From Desulfosporosinus sp. (GTDB lineage Bacteria > Bacillota > Desulfitobacteriia > Desulfitobacteriales > Desulfitobacteriaceae), in contig DOPM01000040.1 of NCBI GenBank assembly GCA_003513495.1, forward strand, positions 1 through 30,664: 30,664 nt of DNA. The letters run 5' to 3'. A program made the translations under genes and the position numbers. The notes under the pieces were generated by a model. That model was not told the DNA's origin. It did no database searches and worked only from the letters and a program-made list of their open reading frames with translations. Below, in pieces: positions 15,201 to 22,476 of this stretch. Each line of letters begins with the position of its first letter. The first letter of the stretch is position 1.

Positions 15201-16460
15201 ATTGACGTTAACGAGAATAGCAAAAGTAAGTATTATGGTTGGTACATTGTCCTTGCTGCTTCTATAATAACTCTGCTTACTGTAGGATTTAGGCTGGGAG
15301 TTGGTCCTTTTGTCAAGCCAGTTATACACGACTTGGGGATGTCTCGAACAGAATTTTCGCTTATTGTGGCCGTCAGTGCGCTTGTTTATGGTTTAGGGAT
15401 GCCGTTAGCTGGGATTCTCTTGAAACGGTATAGTACAAGATTAGTCTTAATAGCAGGCGTTATTATGGTGGATGTATCCCTGGTATGGACAATTTATGCA
15501 AAAGGGATAATATCGTTTTTATTGTCATTTGGTATCTTGCTTTCACTAGGGCTTTCTTTCTTGAGTCCTGTTGCCTTAACACCGATTGTTAGCGGTTGGT
15601 TTGTTCGTCAGCGGGGTAAAGCCCTTTTCTATTTATCAACAGGCTCAATGGCCGGAATCGCGATTATGTCCCCACTTGAGACGTTCTTGATAGACTCCTT
15701 AGGATGGCAGCAAACGCTTTTTCTGTTTGCTGGTTTGTTTATTTGTCTTGTGATTCCCTGTGCTCTCTTTGTAATGAGAGACGAGGTACCAGAGGGAGCC
15801 GATTCGGAGAAAGGCGAAGTTAATGAAGGGATCAAGGATAATAACTTGTTAAATCAGCCGAGGATAACTTGGAGGGATGCTGTCAATACTCGAGCCTATT
15901 GGCAGATTGTCATTGGTCTTTTTGCTTGCGGGTTCAGTATGAACCTCTTAGGTTCTCACGCTGTTCCAATGTTAATTGATCATCATTTTGAACCGATGAC
16001 AGCCTCGTTTGGAATTGGGATGATAGGAATTGTAGCGATCTTCAGTACTTTGTTCTTAGGCTCTATTGCTGACCGCTATTCAAGAAAGAATATTTTGTTT
16101 TGGATCTATTTTGTCCGGGGGCTGGGGTTTCTTGGCTTAGTTTTAGTTGTCAACCCATGGCAACTCTATCTGGTAGCAGCAACCGGCGGAATGGTATGGG
16201 CTGGATCGACGGCCATGTCTTCGGCTATTCTAAGTGATTTATATGGGGTTGAATTGCTGGGTCTTTTATATGGATGGGCCTATTTTGGACATCAAATTGG
16301 AGGCGCTATCGGCACATTTTTAGGTGGATGGGGATATGAGACCCTAGGGACACATTTCTTTGCTTTTGGATTGACTACGATTATTTTGTTGATCGCTAGT
16401 GCCGTATCTTATCTGTTGCCAGCACGAATGACAGTAACAAATCCCCCCTCCCTTAATTAG
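15201..16460 (+). CDS. MFS transporter (OFA/MCT-like), N-terminal start irregular
   Basis: A 12-helix-type major facilitator, closest in feel to the oxalate/formate-monocarboxylate group (YYGWYIVLAA opening, then LGMSRTEFSLIVAVSALVYG). Transport of a small organic anion is plausible but unproven. The first standard start in frame is TTG 15333, which would delete the whole first membrane helix. The same frame is open upstream to TGA 15186 and encodes KYYGWYIVLAASIITLLTVG, exactly the expected helix 1. No ATG, GTG or TTG exists in that frame upstream of it. Either ATT 15201 is used, or translation begins at TTG 15202 one frame over and the A-run at 15222-15225 lacks one base. I give the in-frame span from 15201. 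There is a Shine-Dalgarno GAGGAAAG at about 15187-15194. Downstream features include the loop motifs RYSTRL and ADRYSRKN. Confidence 0.75.
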   Translation: MDVNENSKSKYYGWYIVLAASIITLLTVGFRLGVGPFVKPVIHDLGMSRTEFSLIVAVSALVYGLGMPLAGILLKRYSTRLVLIAGVIMVDVSLVWTIYAKGIISFLLSFGILLSLGLSFLSPVALTPIVSGWFVRQRGKALFYLSTGSMAGIAIMSPLETFLIDSLGWQQTLFLFAGLFICLVIPCALFVMRDEVPEGADSEKGEVNEGIKDNNLLNQPRITWRDAVNTRAYWQIVIGLFACGFSMNLLGSHAVPMLIDHHFEPMTASFGIGMIGIVAIFSTLFLGSIADRYSRKNILFWIYFVRGLGFLGLVLVVNPWQLYLVAATGGMVWAGSTAMSSAILSDLYGVELLGLLYGWAYFGHQIGGAIGTFLGGWGYETLGTHFFAFGLTTIILLIASAVSYLLPARMTVTNPPSLN

Positions 16461-16541
16461 CCCTCTGACAATTATTGTAGTATACTAACTTGTATCCCAA
16501 AGAGAAAAAAAGTATCTGAAAATAGATAAAAGGTGGAACAC

Positions 16542-17279
16542 ATGAGAAATTTAAAAATGACTATAGCATACGATGGTTTCAAGTACAAAGGTTGGCAAAG
16601 GCAAAAAGATACTGATCTAACGATACAAGGTAAAATAGAAGCTGTATTATCAAAAATGACTGGAGAAGCAATTCTGTTAGTGGGGTGTGGTAGAACAGAT
16701 TCAGGGGTACATGCTGAAAACTATATTGCTAATTTTCATACGAAATGTGCTTTTAGTATAAACACTATGATGGATTATTTATATGAATACTTGCCTGAGG
16801 ATATAGGAATTAAAGCTATTGAAGAGGTAGCTGAGAGATTTCATGCAAGATATAATGTGAAATCAAAAACCTATATCTATAATATAAATAACAATAAATA
16901 CAGAGATGTATTTAATAGAAAGTATTCATATCACCTACCAGATAAATTAAGTATCGCCGAAATGAGACAGGCTGCTGAGGTTTTAATTGGTAGTCATGAT
17001 TTCCAAAGTTTTACGAACATGAGGAATAGCGATAAATCAACGATTAGAACAATTAACTACATTAACATAATTGAAAAGAATGGTCTCTTAGTAATAGAGG
17101 TTAATGGTAATGGATTCTTGTTGAATATGGTAAGAATCATTGTCGGGACCCTTATTGAAGTAGGTAAAGGCAATCTTAAGCCAATAGATGTTGAGAAAAC
17201 ACTAAATGAAAAGAAGCGATCGGAAGCTGGACCCTTAGCTCAAGCGAAAGGCTTATTCTTAAGAGATGTCATATACTAG
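16542..17279 (+). CDS. truA: tRNA pseudouridine(38-40) synthase TruA
   Basis: A 245-residue TruA-family enzyme that converts uridine to pseudouridine in the tRNA anticodon arm. MTIAYDGFKYKGWQRQ is at the N-terminus, and the catalytic GCGRTDSGVHA motif (Asp in RTD) is near residue 50. SHDFQSFTNM and the FLLNMVRIIVGTLIEVGKG block sit in the C-terminal half, so all family landmarks are present. I choose ATG 16542 over GTG 16533 because GTGG at 16533 is part of the ribosome binding site AAAGGTGG. The gene is visibly richer in A and T than the neighbouring metabolic genes. It is not next to the ribosomal genes where Firmicute truA usually lies, so it may be a second, transferred copy. It is flanked by unrelated genes. 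Confidence 0.9.
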   Translation: MRNLKMTIAYDGFKYKGWQRQKDTDLTIQGKIEAVLSKMTGEAILLVGCGRTDSGVHAENYIANFHTKCAFSINTMMDYLYEYLPEDIGIKAIEEVAERFHARYNVKSKTYIYNINNNKYRDVFNRKYSYHLPDKLSIAEMRQAAEVLIGSHDFQSFTNMRNSDKSTIRTINYINIIEKNGLLVIEVNGNGFLLNMVRIIVGTLIEVGKGNLKPIDVEKTLNEKKRSEAGPLAQAKGLFLRDVIY

Positions 17280-17340
17280 TTTCTTAAGCCTATTGCGAGA
17301 AAGTATTACGTTTTACTAAAAGCATTAGGAGGCTTAAAGC

Positions 17341-17973
17341 ATGTTAGAATCTATTAAAAACATAGTTTGTGTAGGTCGAAATTATGTTCAACACGCTCAA
17401 GAACTTAATAACCCAATTCCGCAAGCGCCATTGCTGTTTACAAAGCCAACTCATTCGCTTGCTGAAGCCAATGGACGTGAGTTAATCTTGCCAGGAAATC
17501 GTGGTCAAATCCAATATGAAGTTGAACTTGTGTTCCATATTGCCAGACGATATGAGCCGGGAATTAAGGTGGATGACTTAGTTGACCAGATGGCTATTGG
17601 TATTGACTTTACATTGCGTGATGTTCAGACAGAATTAAAAGGAAAAGGGCATCCTTGGGTGCTCGCCAAAGGGTTTATCAACTCCGCAGTCTTAACCCCT
17701 TGGCAGCCTTTTGCGGGACTTGGAACTTTGATGACTATTGATTTTTCTTTAGAAAAGAATGGACAAGAGGTTCAACGGGGTAATATGAAAAACATGATTT
17801 TTGACTTACCGACTGTCGTTGAATATACTGCAATGCACTTAGGACTTGGTCAAGGGGATATCATCTTTACTGGTACTCCGGCAGGAGTCGGTCCTGTTCT
17901 TGACGGTGATATGTTTACCTGTAAATTGGCAGAACAAGGGTTAGGCAGCTGTATTATAAAGTTAACGAAATAA
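17341..17973 (+). CDS. Fumarylacetoacetate hydrolase (FAH) family protein
   Basis: A 210-residue FAH-fold enzyme, short for the family (often 200-280), made of the catalytic domain only. The family signatures are IVCVGRNYVQHAQEL at the start, LLFTKPTHSL, the metal-site segment YEVELVFHIAR (two acidic ligands), GIDFTLRDVQ, and IFTGTPAGVGPV near the C-terminus. Members include 2-hydroxyhepta-2,4-diene-1,7-dioate isomerases, acylpyruvate hydrolases and oxaloacetate tautomerases/decarboxylases, so the substrate is a beta-keto or 2-oxo acid that cannot be named. ATTAGGAGG eight bases before ATG 17341 supports the start. The stop codon lies inside the 5' arm of its terminator. Confidence 0.85.
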   Translation: MLESIKNIVCVGRNYVQHAQELNNPIPQAPLLFTKPTHSLAEANGRELILPGNRGQIQYEVELVFHIARRYEPGIKVDDLVDQMAIGIDFTLRDVQTELKGKGHPWVLAKGFINSAVLTPWQPFAGLGTLMTIDFSLEKNGQEVQRGNMKNMIFDLPTVVEYTAMHLGLGQGDIIFTGTPAGVGPVLDGDMFTCKLAEQGLGSCIIKLTK

Positions 17974-18012
17974 AGAGCAGGTGTAGGGAGATACTACACC
18001 TGCTCTTTATTT
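17968..18012 (+). terminator. Strong terminator hairpin after the FAH gene
   Basis: A perfect 19-base-pair stem (17968-17986 with 17994-18012; core AGAGCAGGTGTAG) with a seven-base loop. It starts within the last codons of the FAH gene and its 3' arm ends TTTATTT. The A-rich 5' arm and T-rich 3' arm allow termination from either direction. Confidence 0.85.
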
Positions 18013-18051
18013 CGGTGGATATTAGTGTTTTTTAATACTCACTTGTCCTAA

Positions 18052-18069
18052 TAATGAAATTATTCATTA
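18052..18069. promoter_or_regulatory. Palindrome upstream of the sigma-54 activator gene
   Basis: TAATGAA (18052-18058) and TTCATTA (18063-18069) are exact inverted arms around ATTA, about 155 bases before the activator start. A second dyad, TAACTTAA (18148-18155) with TTAAGTTA (18169-18176), lies about 50 bases before the start. Either could be an operator, possibly for autoregulation. No convincing -35/-10 pair was found in this leader. Confidence 0.3.
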
Positions 18070-18223
18070 ATTAAGTCATACCTTGGAGATATTGAAGGGA
18101 AATGAGGTTGAATATCGAATTTTATATAATATCACAAATAATTATGCTAACTTAACCATGCAAGTTGCTTAAGTTAATTGAGCTTAAAATTGATTTTATC
18201 TTATTCGAAAGGAGAAATTCACT

Positions 18224-20203
18224 TTGATAAACGATGAAGGAATCAAGTTAGGAAATCATAGTTTTCATCCAGGAATACAGGATTCGTGGAAAAACTTTGT
18301 AGCAGGTCAACTGATAACTGGTGAAGTTCGCCAAATCATAGTTGATTCTTGGCAAAATAGTGTTAAGAACGGAATAAGCCCTTTTCAGAAAAAGGTTAGT
18401 CGTGTTTTATCAGGGAAAGAAATTATCTATAATGAGAGTTTGAATAGAGACTTAATCAATGTCAGCCTACCAGTAATGGAGAATCTATATAGATTTGTTG
18501 CCGGTTCTGGATTTACTGTTACACTAATTGATAATAAAGGTATTATTCTTAAAATTATTGGTGATCAGGAGGTAGCTGATTCGATCTCTAGAGGTAACTT
18601 TATTATTGGAGCAGATTGGAGCGAAGAAAGTGCAGGGACAAATGCAATTGGTCTTGCTCTAAAACTTGATCAGCCAATACAGGTCATTAGTTATGAACAC
18701 TTTTGTATCTGCTCCCACAATTCCACGTGTTCTGCGGCTCCGATTCATGATGCAGAAGGAAATATCATGGGAATCTTGGATATGACAGGTGATTTCGAAA
18801 AGGCTCATTCTCATACACTCGGTATGGTAGTTGCTTCGGTACATGGGATTGAAAAACAGTTAGAGAGTAAGCATGCTTGGGAAAAATATCATCTAGCAAA
18901 TAGCTATCTGAATGCCATAGTTGAGTCAGTCTCCGAAGGAATGATGGCAGTTAACGAATCAGGGGTAATTACACATATAAATAGTTATGCTATTAAGGTA
19001 CTTCAAGATAACAAGGATGCAATCATCGGAAAAGATATTGCAACCTATCTAAAGCCCTCATTTTTGAGGGAAAATAAAAATAATCTTTTTGGCCTTACGG
19101 ATCAAGAAGTAGACATTATTACTAATGGAAAAGTTAAGAAAGCGATTATTTCTTCAAGGAAAATTGAAGGTCTTCCAAATGGAATGAAGGGAACCGTTAT
19201 TGTATTTAATGAACTTAATAGAACCCGAAAATTGGTTCAAAGGATGTCGGGATTGGAAGCTAAATTGACCTTTAATGATATTCTTGGAAATAACGAAAAA
19301 TTCCTTACGACCGTAGAGTTAGCCAAAAATGCGGCCTATAGTCTTTCTAATGTTTTATTACTAGGAGAAAGTGGCACAGGTAAAGATGTATTTGCTCAAG
19401 CTATTCATAATGCTAGTCAAAAATCGAACGGACCCTTTGTTGCTATAAATTGTGGTGCAATACCTCGAGAATTAATCAACAGCGAATTATTCGGCTATGT
19501 AGAAGGAGCTTTTACAGGTGCAAAACGTGGTGGCAACCCAGGTAAATTTGAAATGGCAGATGGTGGAACCATATTTCTAGATGAAATCGGTGAAATGCCC
19601 TTAGAGCTACAAACTATTTTGCTAAGAGTGATCGAGAACAAATCAATTATGAGAATCGGAGGCCAGGAAACAATCCCTGTCAATGTAAGGATAATTGCTG
19701 CAACGAATAAAGATTTGGTCAAAGAAGTAGAAAGAGGTAATTTCAGAAGAGACCTTTATTATAGATTAAATGTTGTTTCTATTAATCTTTTACCATTAAG
19801 AGAGCATAAAGATGATATTCCTCTTTTATGTGAGCATTTTATTCAAACTATTAATCATCAATTAGGAAAAGATGTCTATGAAATTGAAGATGCCGTATCC
19901 CATCTTTTTAATGAGTATGATTGGCCAGGAAATATTCGAGAATTGTATAACACTCTTGAGAGATCCTTGAATATTGCACAATGTTCAAAGTTGTTAGTAA
20001 GTTTTCTTCCCTATGAATTTACTGCTTTTAAAAAAGCACAAAAGTCTCTTTCACATAAGTCATTTGAAGACTTAGAAAAGGATTTGATTTCTAATTTAAT
20101 AGCTGAGCATGCTGGTAATATAACTAGGATTGCTAATAAACTTGGTATTGCTCGAACGACACTGTATCGAAAATTAGATAAATACAACTTGAATCACCAA
20201 TGA
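18224..20203 (+). CDS. AcoR-type sigma-54-dependent transcriptional activator
   Basis: A 659-residue enhancer-binding protein. The N-terminal part resembles AcoR-family sensors: a helical SWQNSVKNGI segment near 45, then a GAF-like domain (about 60-205) with the cysteine-containing EHFCICSHNSTCSAAPI stretch. A PAS domain follows (about 225-335; NAIVESVSEGMMAVNESG). The AAA+ domain has Walker A GESGTGKD at 381-388, GAFTGA at 428-433 (the sigma-54 contact loop) and Walker B FLDE at 451-454. The C-terminus is a Fis-type helix-turn-helix (about 627-656; NITRIANKLGIARTTLYRKL). It should bind upstream sites and open a -24/-12 promoter by ATP hydrolysis in response to a small ligand. Such a promoter lies just downstream, in front of abfD. 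TTG 18224 is eight bases after AAAGGAGA. It ends at its own terminator, so it is not co-transcribed with abfD. Confidence 0.93.
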   Translation: MINDEGIKLGNHSFHPGIQDSWKNFVAGQLITGEVRQIIVDSWQNSVKNGISPFQKKVSRVLSGKEIIYNESLNRDLINVSLPVMENLYRFVAGSGFTVTLIDNKGIILKIIGDQEVADSISRGNFIIGADWSEESAGTNAIGLALKLDQPIQVISYEHFCICSHNSTCSAAPIHDAEGNIMGILDMTGDFEKAHSHTLGMVVASVHGIEKQLESKHAWEKYHLANSYLNAIVESVSEGMMAVNESGVITHINSYAIKVLQDNKDAIIGKDIATYLKPSFLRENKNNLFGLTDQEVDIITNGKVKKAIISSRKIEGLPNGMKGTVIVFNELNRTRKLVQRMSGLEAKLTFNDILGNNEKFLTTVELAKNAAYSLSNVLLLGESGTGKDVFAQAIHNASQKSNGPFVAINCGAIPRELINSELFGYVEGAFTGAKRGGNPGKFEMADGGTIFLDEIGEMPLELQTILLRVIENKSIMRIGGQETIPVNVRIIAATNKDLVKEVERGNFRRDLYYRLNVVSINLLPLREHKDDIPLLCEHFIQTINHQLGKDVYEIEDAVSHLFNEYDWPGNIRELYNTLERSLNIAQCSKLLVSFLPYEFTAFKKAQKSLSHKSFEDLEKDLISNLIAEHAGNITRIANKLGIARTTLYRKLDKYNLNHQ

Positions 20204-20257
20204 TGCTCTTTTAAGGGAGCGTCTTCAACAAAGCATAATGTAAAGTTTTATACATCA

Positions 20258-20290
20258 GAGGTCTTTCCAGCTGGGGAGGACCTTTTTTAT
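20258..20290 (+). terminator. Terminator of the sigma-54 activator gene
   Basis: AGGTCTTTCC (20259-20268) pairs with the GGGGAGGACCT arm ending at 20283 through about ten pairs, including G-T wobbles. It is followed immediately by TTTTTATTT. A smaller hairpin (20202-20223) overlaps the stop codon just upstream. Confidence 0.75.
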
Positions 20291-20324
20291 TTGCTTACCT
20301 AATCGTAGCGTAGCGAAAGACTAC

Positions 20325-20345
20325 ACTGTGTCAATTTGCTACAGT
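20325..20345. promoter_or_regulatory. Candidate upstream activating site for the sigma-54 activator
   Basis: ACTGT (20325-20329) and ACAGT (20341-20345) form an inverted repeat with an 11-base spacer, centred about 93 bases before the -24 element, a usual distance for an enhancer-binding protein site. An overlapping imperfect dyad, GACTACACTGTGTC, lies at 20319-20332. This is proposed from position and symmetry only. Confidence 0.35.
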
Positions 20346-20427
20346 CAATTACAAGAAGGAGTCGTTCATTGGCTACAAAATCACACTAAATACAGGCATT
20401 TTTGGCGTGTACTGCAATTCTTATATG

Positions 20428-20443
20428 TGGCATAGGTCTTGCA
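20428..20443 (+). promoter_or_regulatory. Sigma-54 (-24/-12) promoter of the abfD operon
   Basis: TGGCATAGGTCTTGCA has the invariant GG and GC separated by exactly ten bases and matches the TGGCAC-N5-TTGCA consensus in all but one position. Transcription should start near 20454, leaving a leader of about 40 bases before ATG 20492. It lies just after the gene for a sigma-54 activator that carries GAFTGA. Confidence 0.85.
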
Positions 20444-20491
20444 CTTATAACATTTCATCTGCGAGAACTAACATTTAAAGGGGAAATGATT

Positions 20492-21955
20492 ATGAAAACA
20501 GGCAAAGAGTATATCGAAAGCTTGCGGAACCGAAATATCAAGGTTTATGTAAAAGGTCAACTTTTAAACAGTGAAGAGGTAATCGACCATCCTTTTATTC
20601 GTGGACATGTGAACTCTGCAGCGATGACCTTTGAGCTTGCCCATGACCCTGCTACAGAAGACCTAGTGTCCGCTATTTCACATCTTACTGGTAAGAAAAT
20701 TAATCGCTTTACTCATATTCATCAAAGCAGGGAAGACTTAATTAAGAAAGTAAAAATGTTACGAATGATATCTCAAAAAACAGGCACATGTTACCAGCGA
20801 TGTGTTGGGTTTGATGCCATAAACGCTTTATATTCTACAACCTTTGAAATGGATATGAAACTTGGCACTAGTTATCATGAACGCATGAAAAAATATATCG
20901 AATATATGCAGGATAACGATATCATGGTTGCTGGAGCCATGACTGACCCCAAAGGAGACCGAAGTCTGCGACCAGGACAGCAAGCGGATCCTGATATGTT
21001 TGTACATGTTGTAGAGAGAAATGACCAGGGAATCGTGGTTAGAGGAGCAAAAGCTCATATGACGGGCATGGTTAACTCGCATGAGATGTTAATTATGCCA
21101 ACTATGGGAATGATCGCCGAAGATAAAGATTATGCGGTATCCTGTGCAATACCAGTTGACGCCCCTGGAGTTCTGCACATCTTTGGTCGGCAGACGAACG
21201 ATGACCGTAAATGTGAAGGGGAAATAGATCAAGGGAACGCTCAGTTCGGCATTGTCGGCGGCGAATGTCTTACCGTTTTGGAAAATGTTTTTGTGCCCTG
21301 GGAAAAAGTCTTCATGTGTGGCGAAACTGATTTTGCCGGCATGCTGGTAGAACGGTTTGCAAGCTATCACAGACAAAACTATGGTGGCTGTAAGGGCGGG
21401 GTTTCCGATATCGTGATCGGTGCTGCGGCAGTTATGGCTGATTACAGTGGTTATGCGAAGGCTGCTCATATTAAAGATAAAATCAACGAAATGATTCACT
21501 TGGCAGAAACACTATATGCTTGTTCCATTGCTTGTTCGGCTGAGGGGAAACAAACTGCTTCGGGGTCTTATTTCGTGGATCCGCTCCTGGCAAACGTCGG
21601 AAAGCACAATGTTACTCGGCTGATTTATGATATTGACCGAATTGCTCAAGATATTGGGGGGGGATTGACAGCAACACTCCCATCAGAATCCGATCTAAAA
21701 AACCCCGATATTGGTAAGTATGTGGAAAAATATTTTAAAGGTGTTGCGTCAGTTCCGACTGAAGATCGAATGCGTATGGCCAGACTACTCGAAAATATGA
21801 CGGGTGGCACGGCATTGATCGAAAGTATGCATGGAGCTGGTTCTCCTCAAGCTCAAAAAGTAATGTACTCGAAGCTATCTAATCTAGACCATAAGAAACG
21901 CTGTGCAATGGCGATTGCCGGTATTAAACCAAAAGGCGATGAAAAGGCACAATAG
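20492..21955 (+). CDS. abfD: 4-hydroxybutyryl-CoA dehydratase / vinylacetyl-CoA isomerase
   Basis: A 487-residue flavin plus [4Fe-4S] enzyme that dehydrates 4-hydroxybutyryl-CoA to crotonyl-CoA by a ketyl-radical route. It aligns by eye end to end with Clostridium aminobutyricum AbfD. Cluster ligands Cys100 and Cys104 (TCYQRC), His293 and Cys300 (YHRQNYGGCK) are all present. So are Tyr297, Lys301, Glu258 and the glutamate of ESMHGAGSPQAQ (Glu444). About eleven residues are missing before that last motif relative to the Clostridium enzyme. The frame is open from 20402, but that lies upstream of the sigma-54 transcription start. AAAGGGG at 20477-20483 fits ATG 20492 (MKTGKEYIESL), which is the true start. 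It heads the catabolic operon. Oxygen sensitivity of this enzyme class supports an anaerobic host. Confidence 0.93.
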   Translation: MKTGKEYIESLRNRNIKVYVKGQLLNSEEVIDHPFIRGHVNSAAMTFELAHDPATEDLVSAISHLTGKKINRFTHIHQSREDLIKKVKMLRMISQKTGTCYQRCVGFDAINALYSTTFEMDMKLGTSYHERMKKYIEYMQDNDIMVAGAMTDPKGDRSLRPGQQADPDMFVHVVERNDQGIVVRGAKAHMTGMVNSHEMLIMPTMGMIAEDKDYAVSCAIPVDAPGVLHIFGRQTNDDRKCEGEIDQGNAQFGIVGGECLTVLENVFVPWEKVFMCGETDFAGMLVERFASYHRQNYGGCKGGVSDIVIGAAAVMADYSGYAKAAHIKDKINEMIHLAETLYACSIACSAEGKQTASGSYFVDPLLANVGKHNVTRLIYDIDRIAQDIGGGLTATLPSESDLKNPDIGKYVEKYFKGVASVPTEDRMRMARLLENMTGGTALIESMHGAGSPQAQKVMYSKLSNLDHKKRCAMAIAGIKPKGDEKAQ

Positions 21956-21958
21956 CAT

Positions 21959-21971
21959 GTAGCGTAGCGAA
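21959..21971 (+). repeat. Second copy of a 13-base direct repeat flanking abfD
   Basis: GTAGCGTAGCGAA occurs at 20305-20317, just upstream of the abfD control region, and again here four bases after the abfD stop codon. Both copies are followed by a related GAC-containing stretch. No transposase or inverted termini are visible. Confidence 0.6.
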
Positions 21972-22077
21972 TGACAACACATAAAGAACAAAACAAGGGA
22001 AAGGGCGAGGAGGGGGATCTGATAGACTTCTAGCTTATTCTTACGAAGGGGCACCGACTCTGTTGGGCTGCTATCGG

Positions 22078-22115
22078 TGTATATATGGCTAGTGTACAAG
22101 CTAGCCATATATACA
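22078..22115 (+). other. Long perfect hairpin between abfD and the small Cys-rich gene
   Basis: TGTATATATGGCTAG (22078-22092) and CTAGCCATATATACA (22101-22115) are exact complements with an eight-base loop. A smaller dyad (GCACCGA 22051-22057 with TCGGTGT 22074-22080) overlaps its base. The 215-base gap has no other gene. No T tract follows, so it may be an RNA processing, stability or attenuation element rather than a simple terminator. Confidence 0.6.
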
Positions 22116-22170
22116 AATCTCAATAAATTGAACTATGTCGATAATTACTCTCACAGGTGAGTTAAAGTTT

Positions 22171-22476
22171 ATGAAAACTATAATCGGTGTTAAATTTTGC
22201 GGACATTGTAATCCGTTAATCGAAGGACCGGAAGTTATTGAGAACCTCAAGAAACTGGGACCTGATTTGGAGTTTTTGTCTTGGGAGGAGCAACAAAAGG
22301 ATATCCTTCTAATTATTAGTGGTTGCACAGCAGATTGTGCTACCCGTCCTCAATTCAAGGGTCCTGTTATAAACGTGTCTGGCAGTTCTGTGGAGCGAAT
22401 TCAGTATTCGTTATCAGAACTACCGAGCCAAATTCTAAGAACGATCAGAGAAAAGGAGGCGGTATGTCTTGATTAA
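22171..22476 (+). CDS. Small conserved-looking Cys-rich protein (CGHCNP motif), function unknown
   Basis: A protein of about 101 residues beginning MKTIIGVKFCGHCNPLIEGP. It has CGHC in the first strand, a GCTADCATRP segment in the middle and a further Cys at the C-terminal end, so four or five cysteines are placed to bind a metal or an Fe-S cluster. I recall small anaerobe proteins with a similar CGGCNP opening beside amino-acid and CoA-ester enzymes, but know no assigned function and claim none. The frame extends to ATG 22135. ATG 22171 is preferred because AGGTGA (22155-22160) precedes it and the Cys motif then lies at the usual N-terminal position. It overlaps the CoA-transferase alpha gene by eight bases, so it is translated with it and probably serves the same pathway. 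Confidence 0.7.
   Translation: MKTIIGVKFCGHCNPLIEGPEVIENLKKLGPDLEFLSWEEQQKDILLIISGCTADCATRPQFKGPVINVSGSSVERIQYSLSELPSQILRTIREKEAVCLD

Noticed and set aside
20402..20491. N-terminal extension of the abfD frame
   Set aside because: It spans the -24/-12 promoter, lacks a ribosome binding site, and the family begins at MKTGKEYIESL with AAAGGGG before ATG 20492.
22087..22104. Second sigma-54-like promoter (TGGCTAGTGTACAAGC)
   Set aside because: Spacing between GG and GC is 11, not 10, and the bases belong to the 22078-22115 hairpin.
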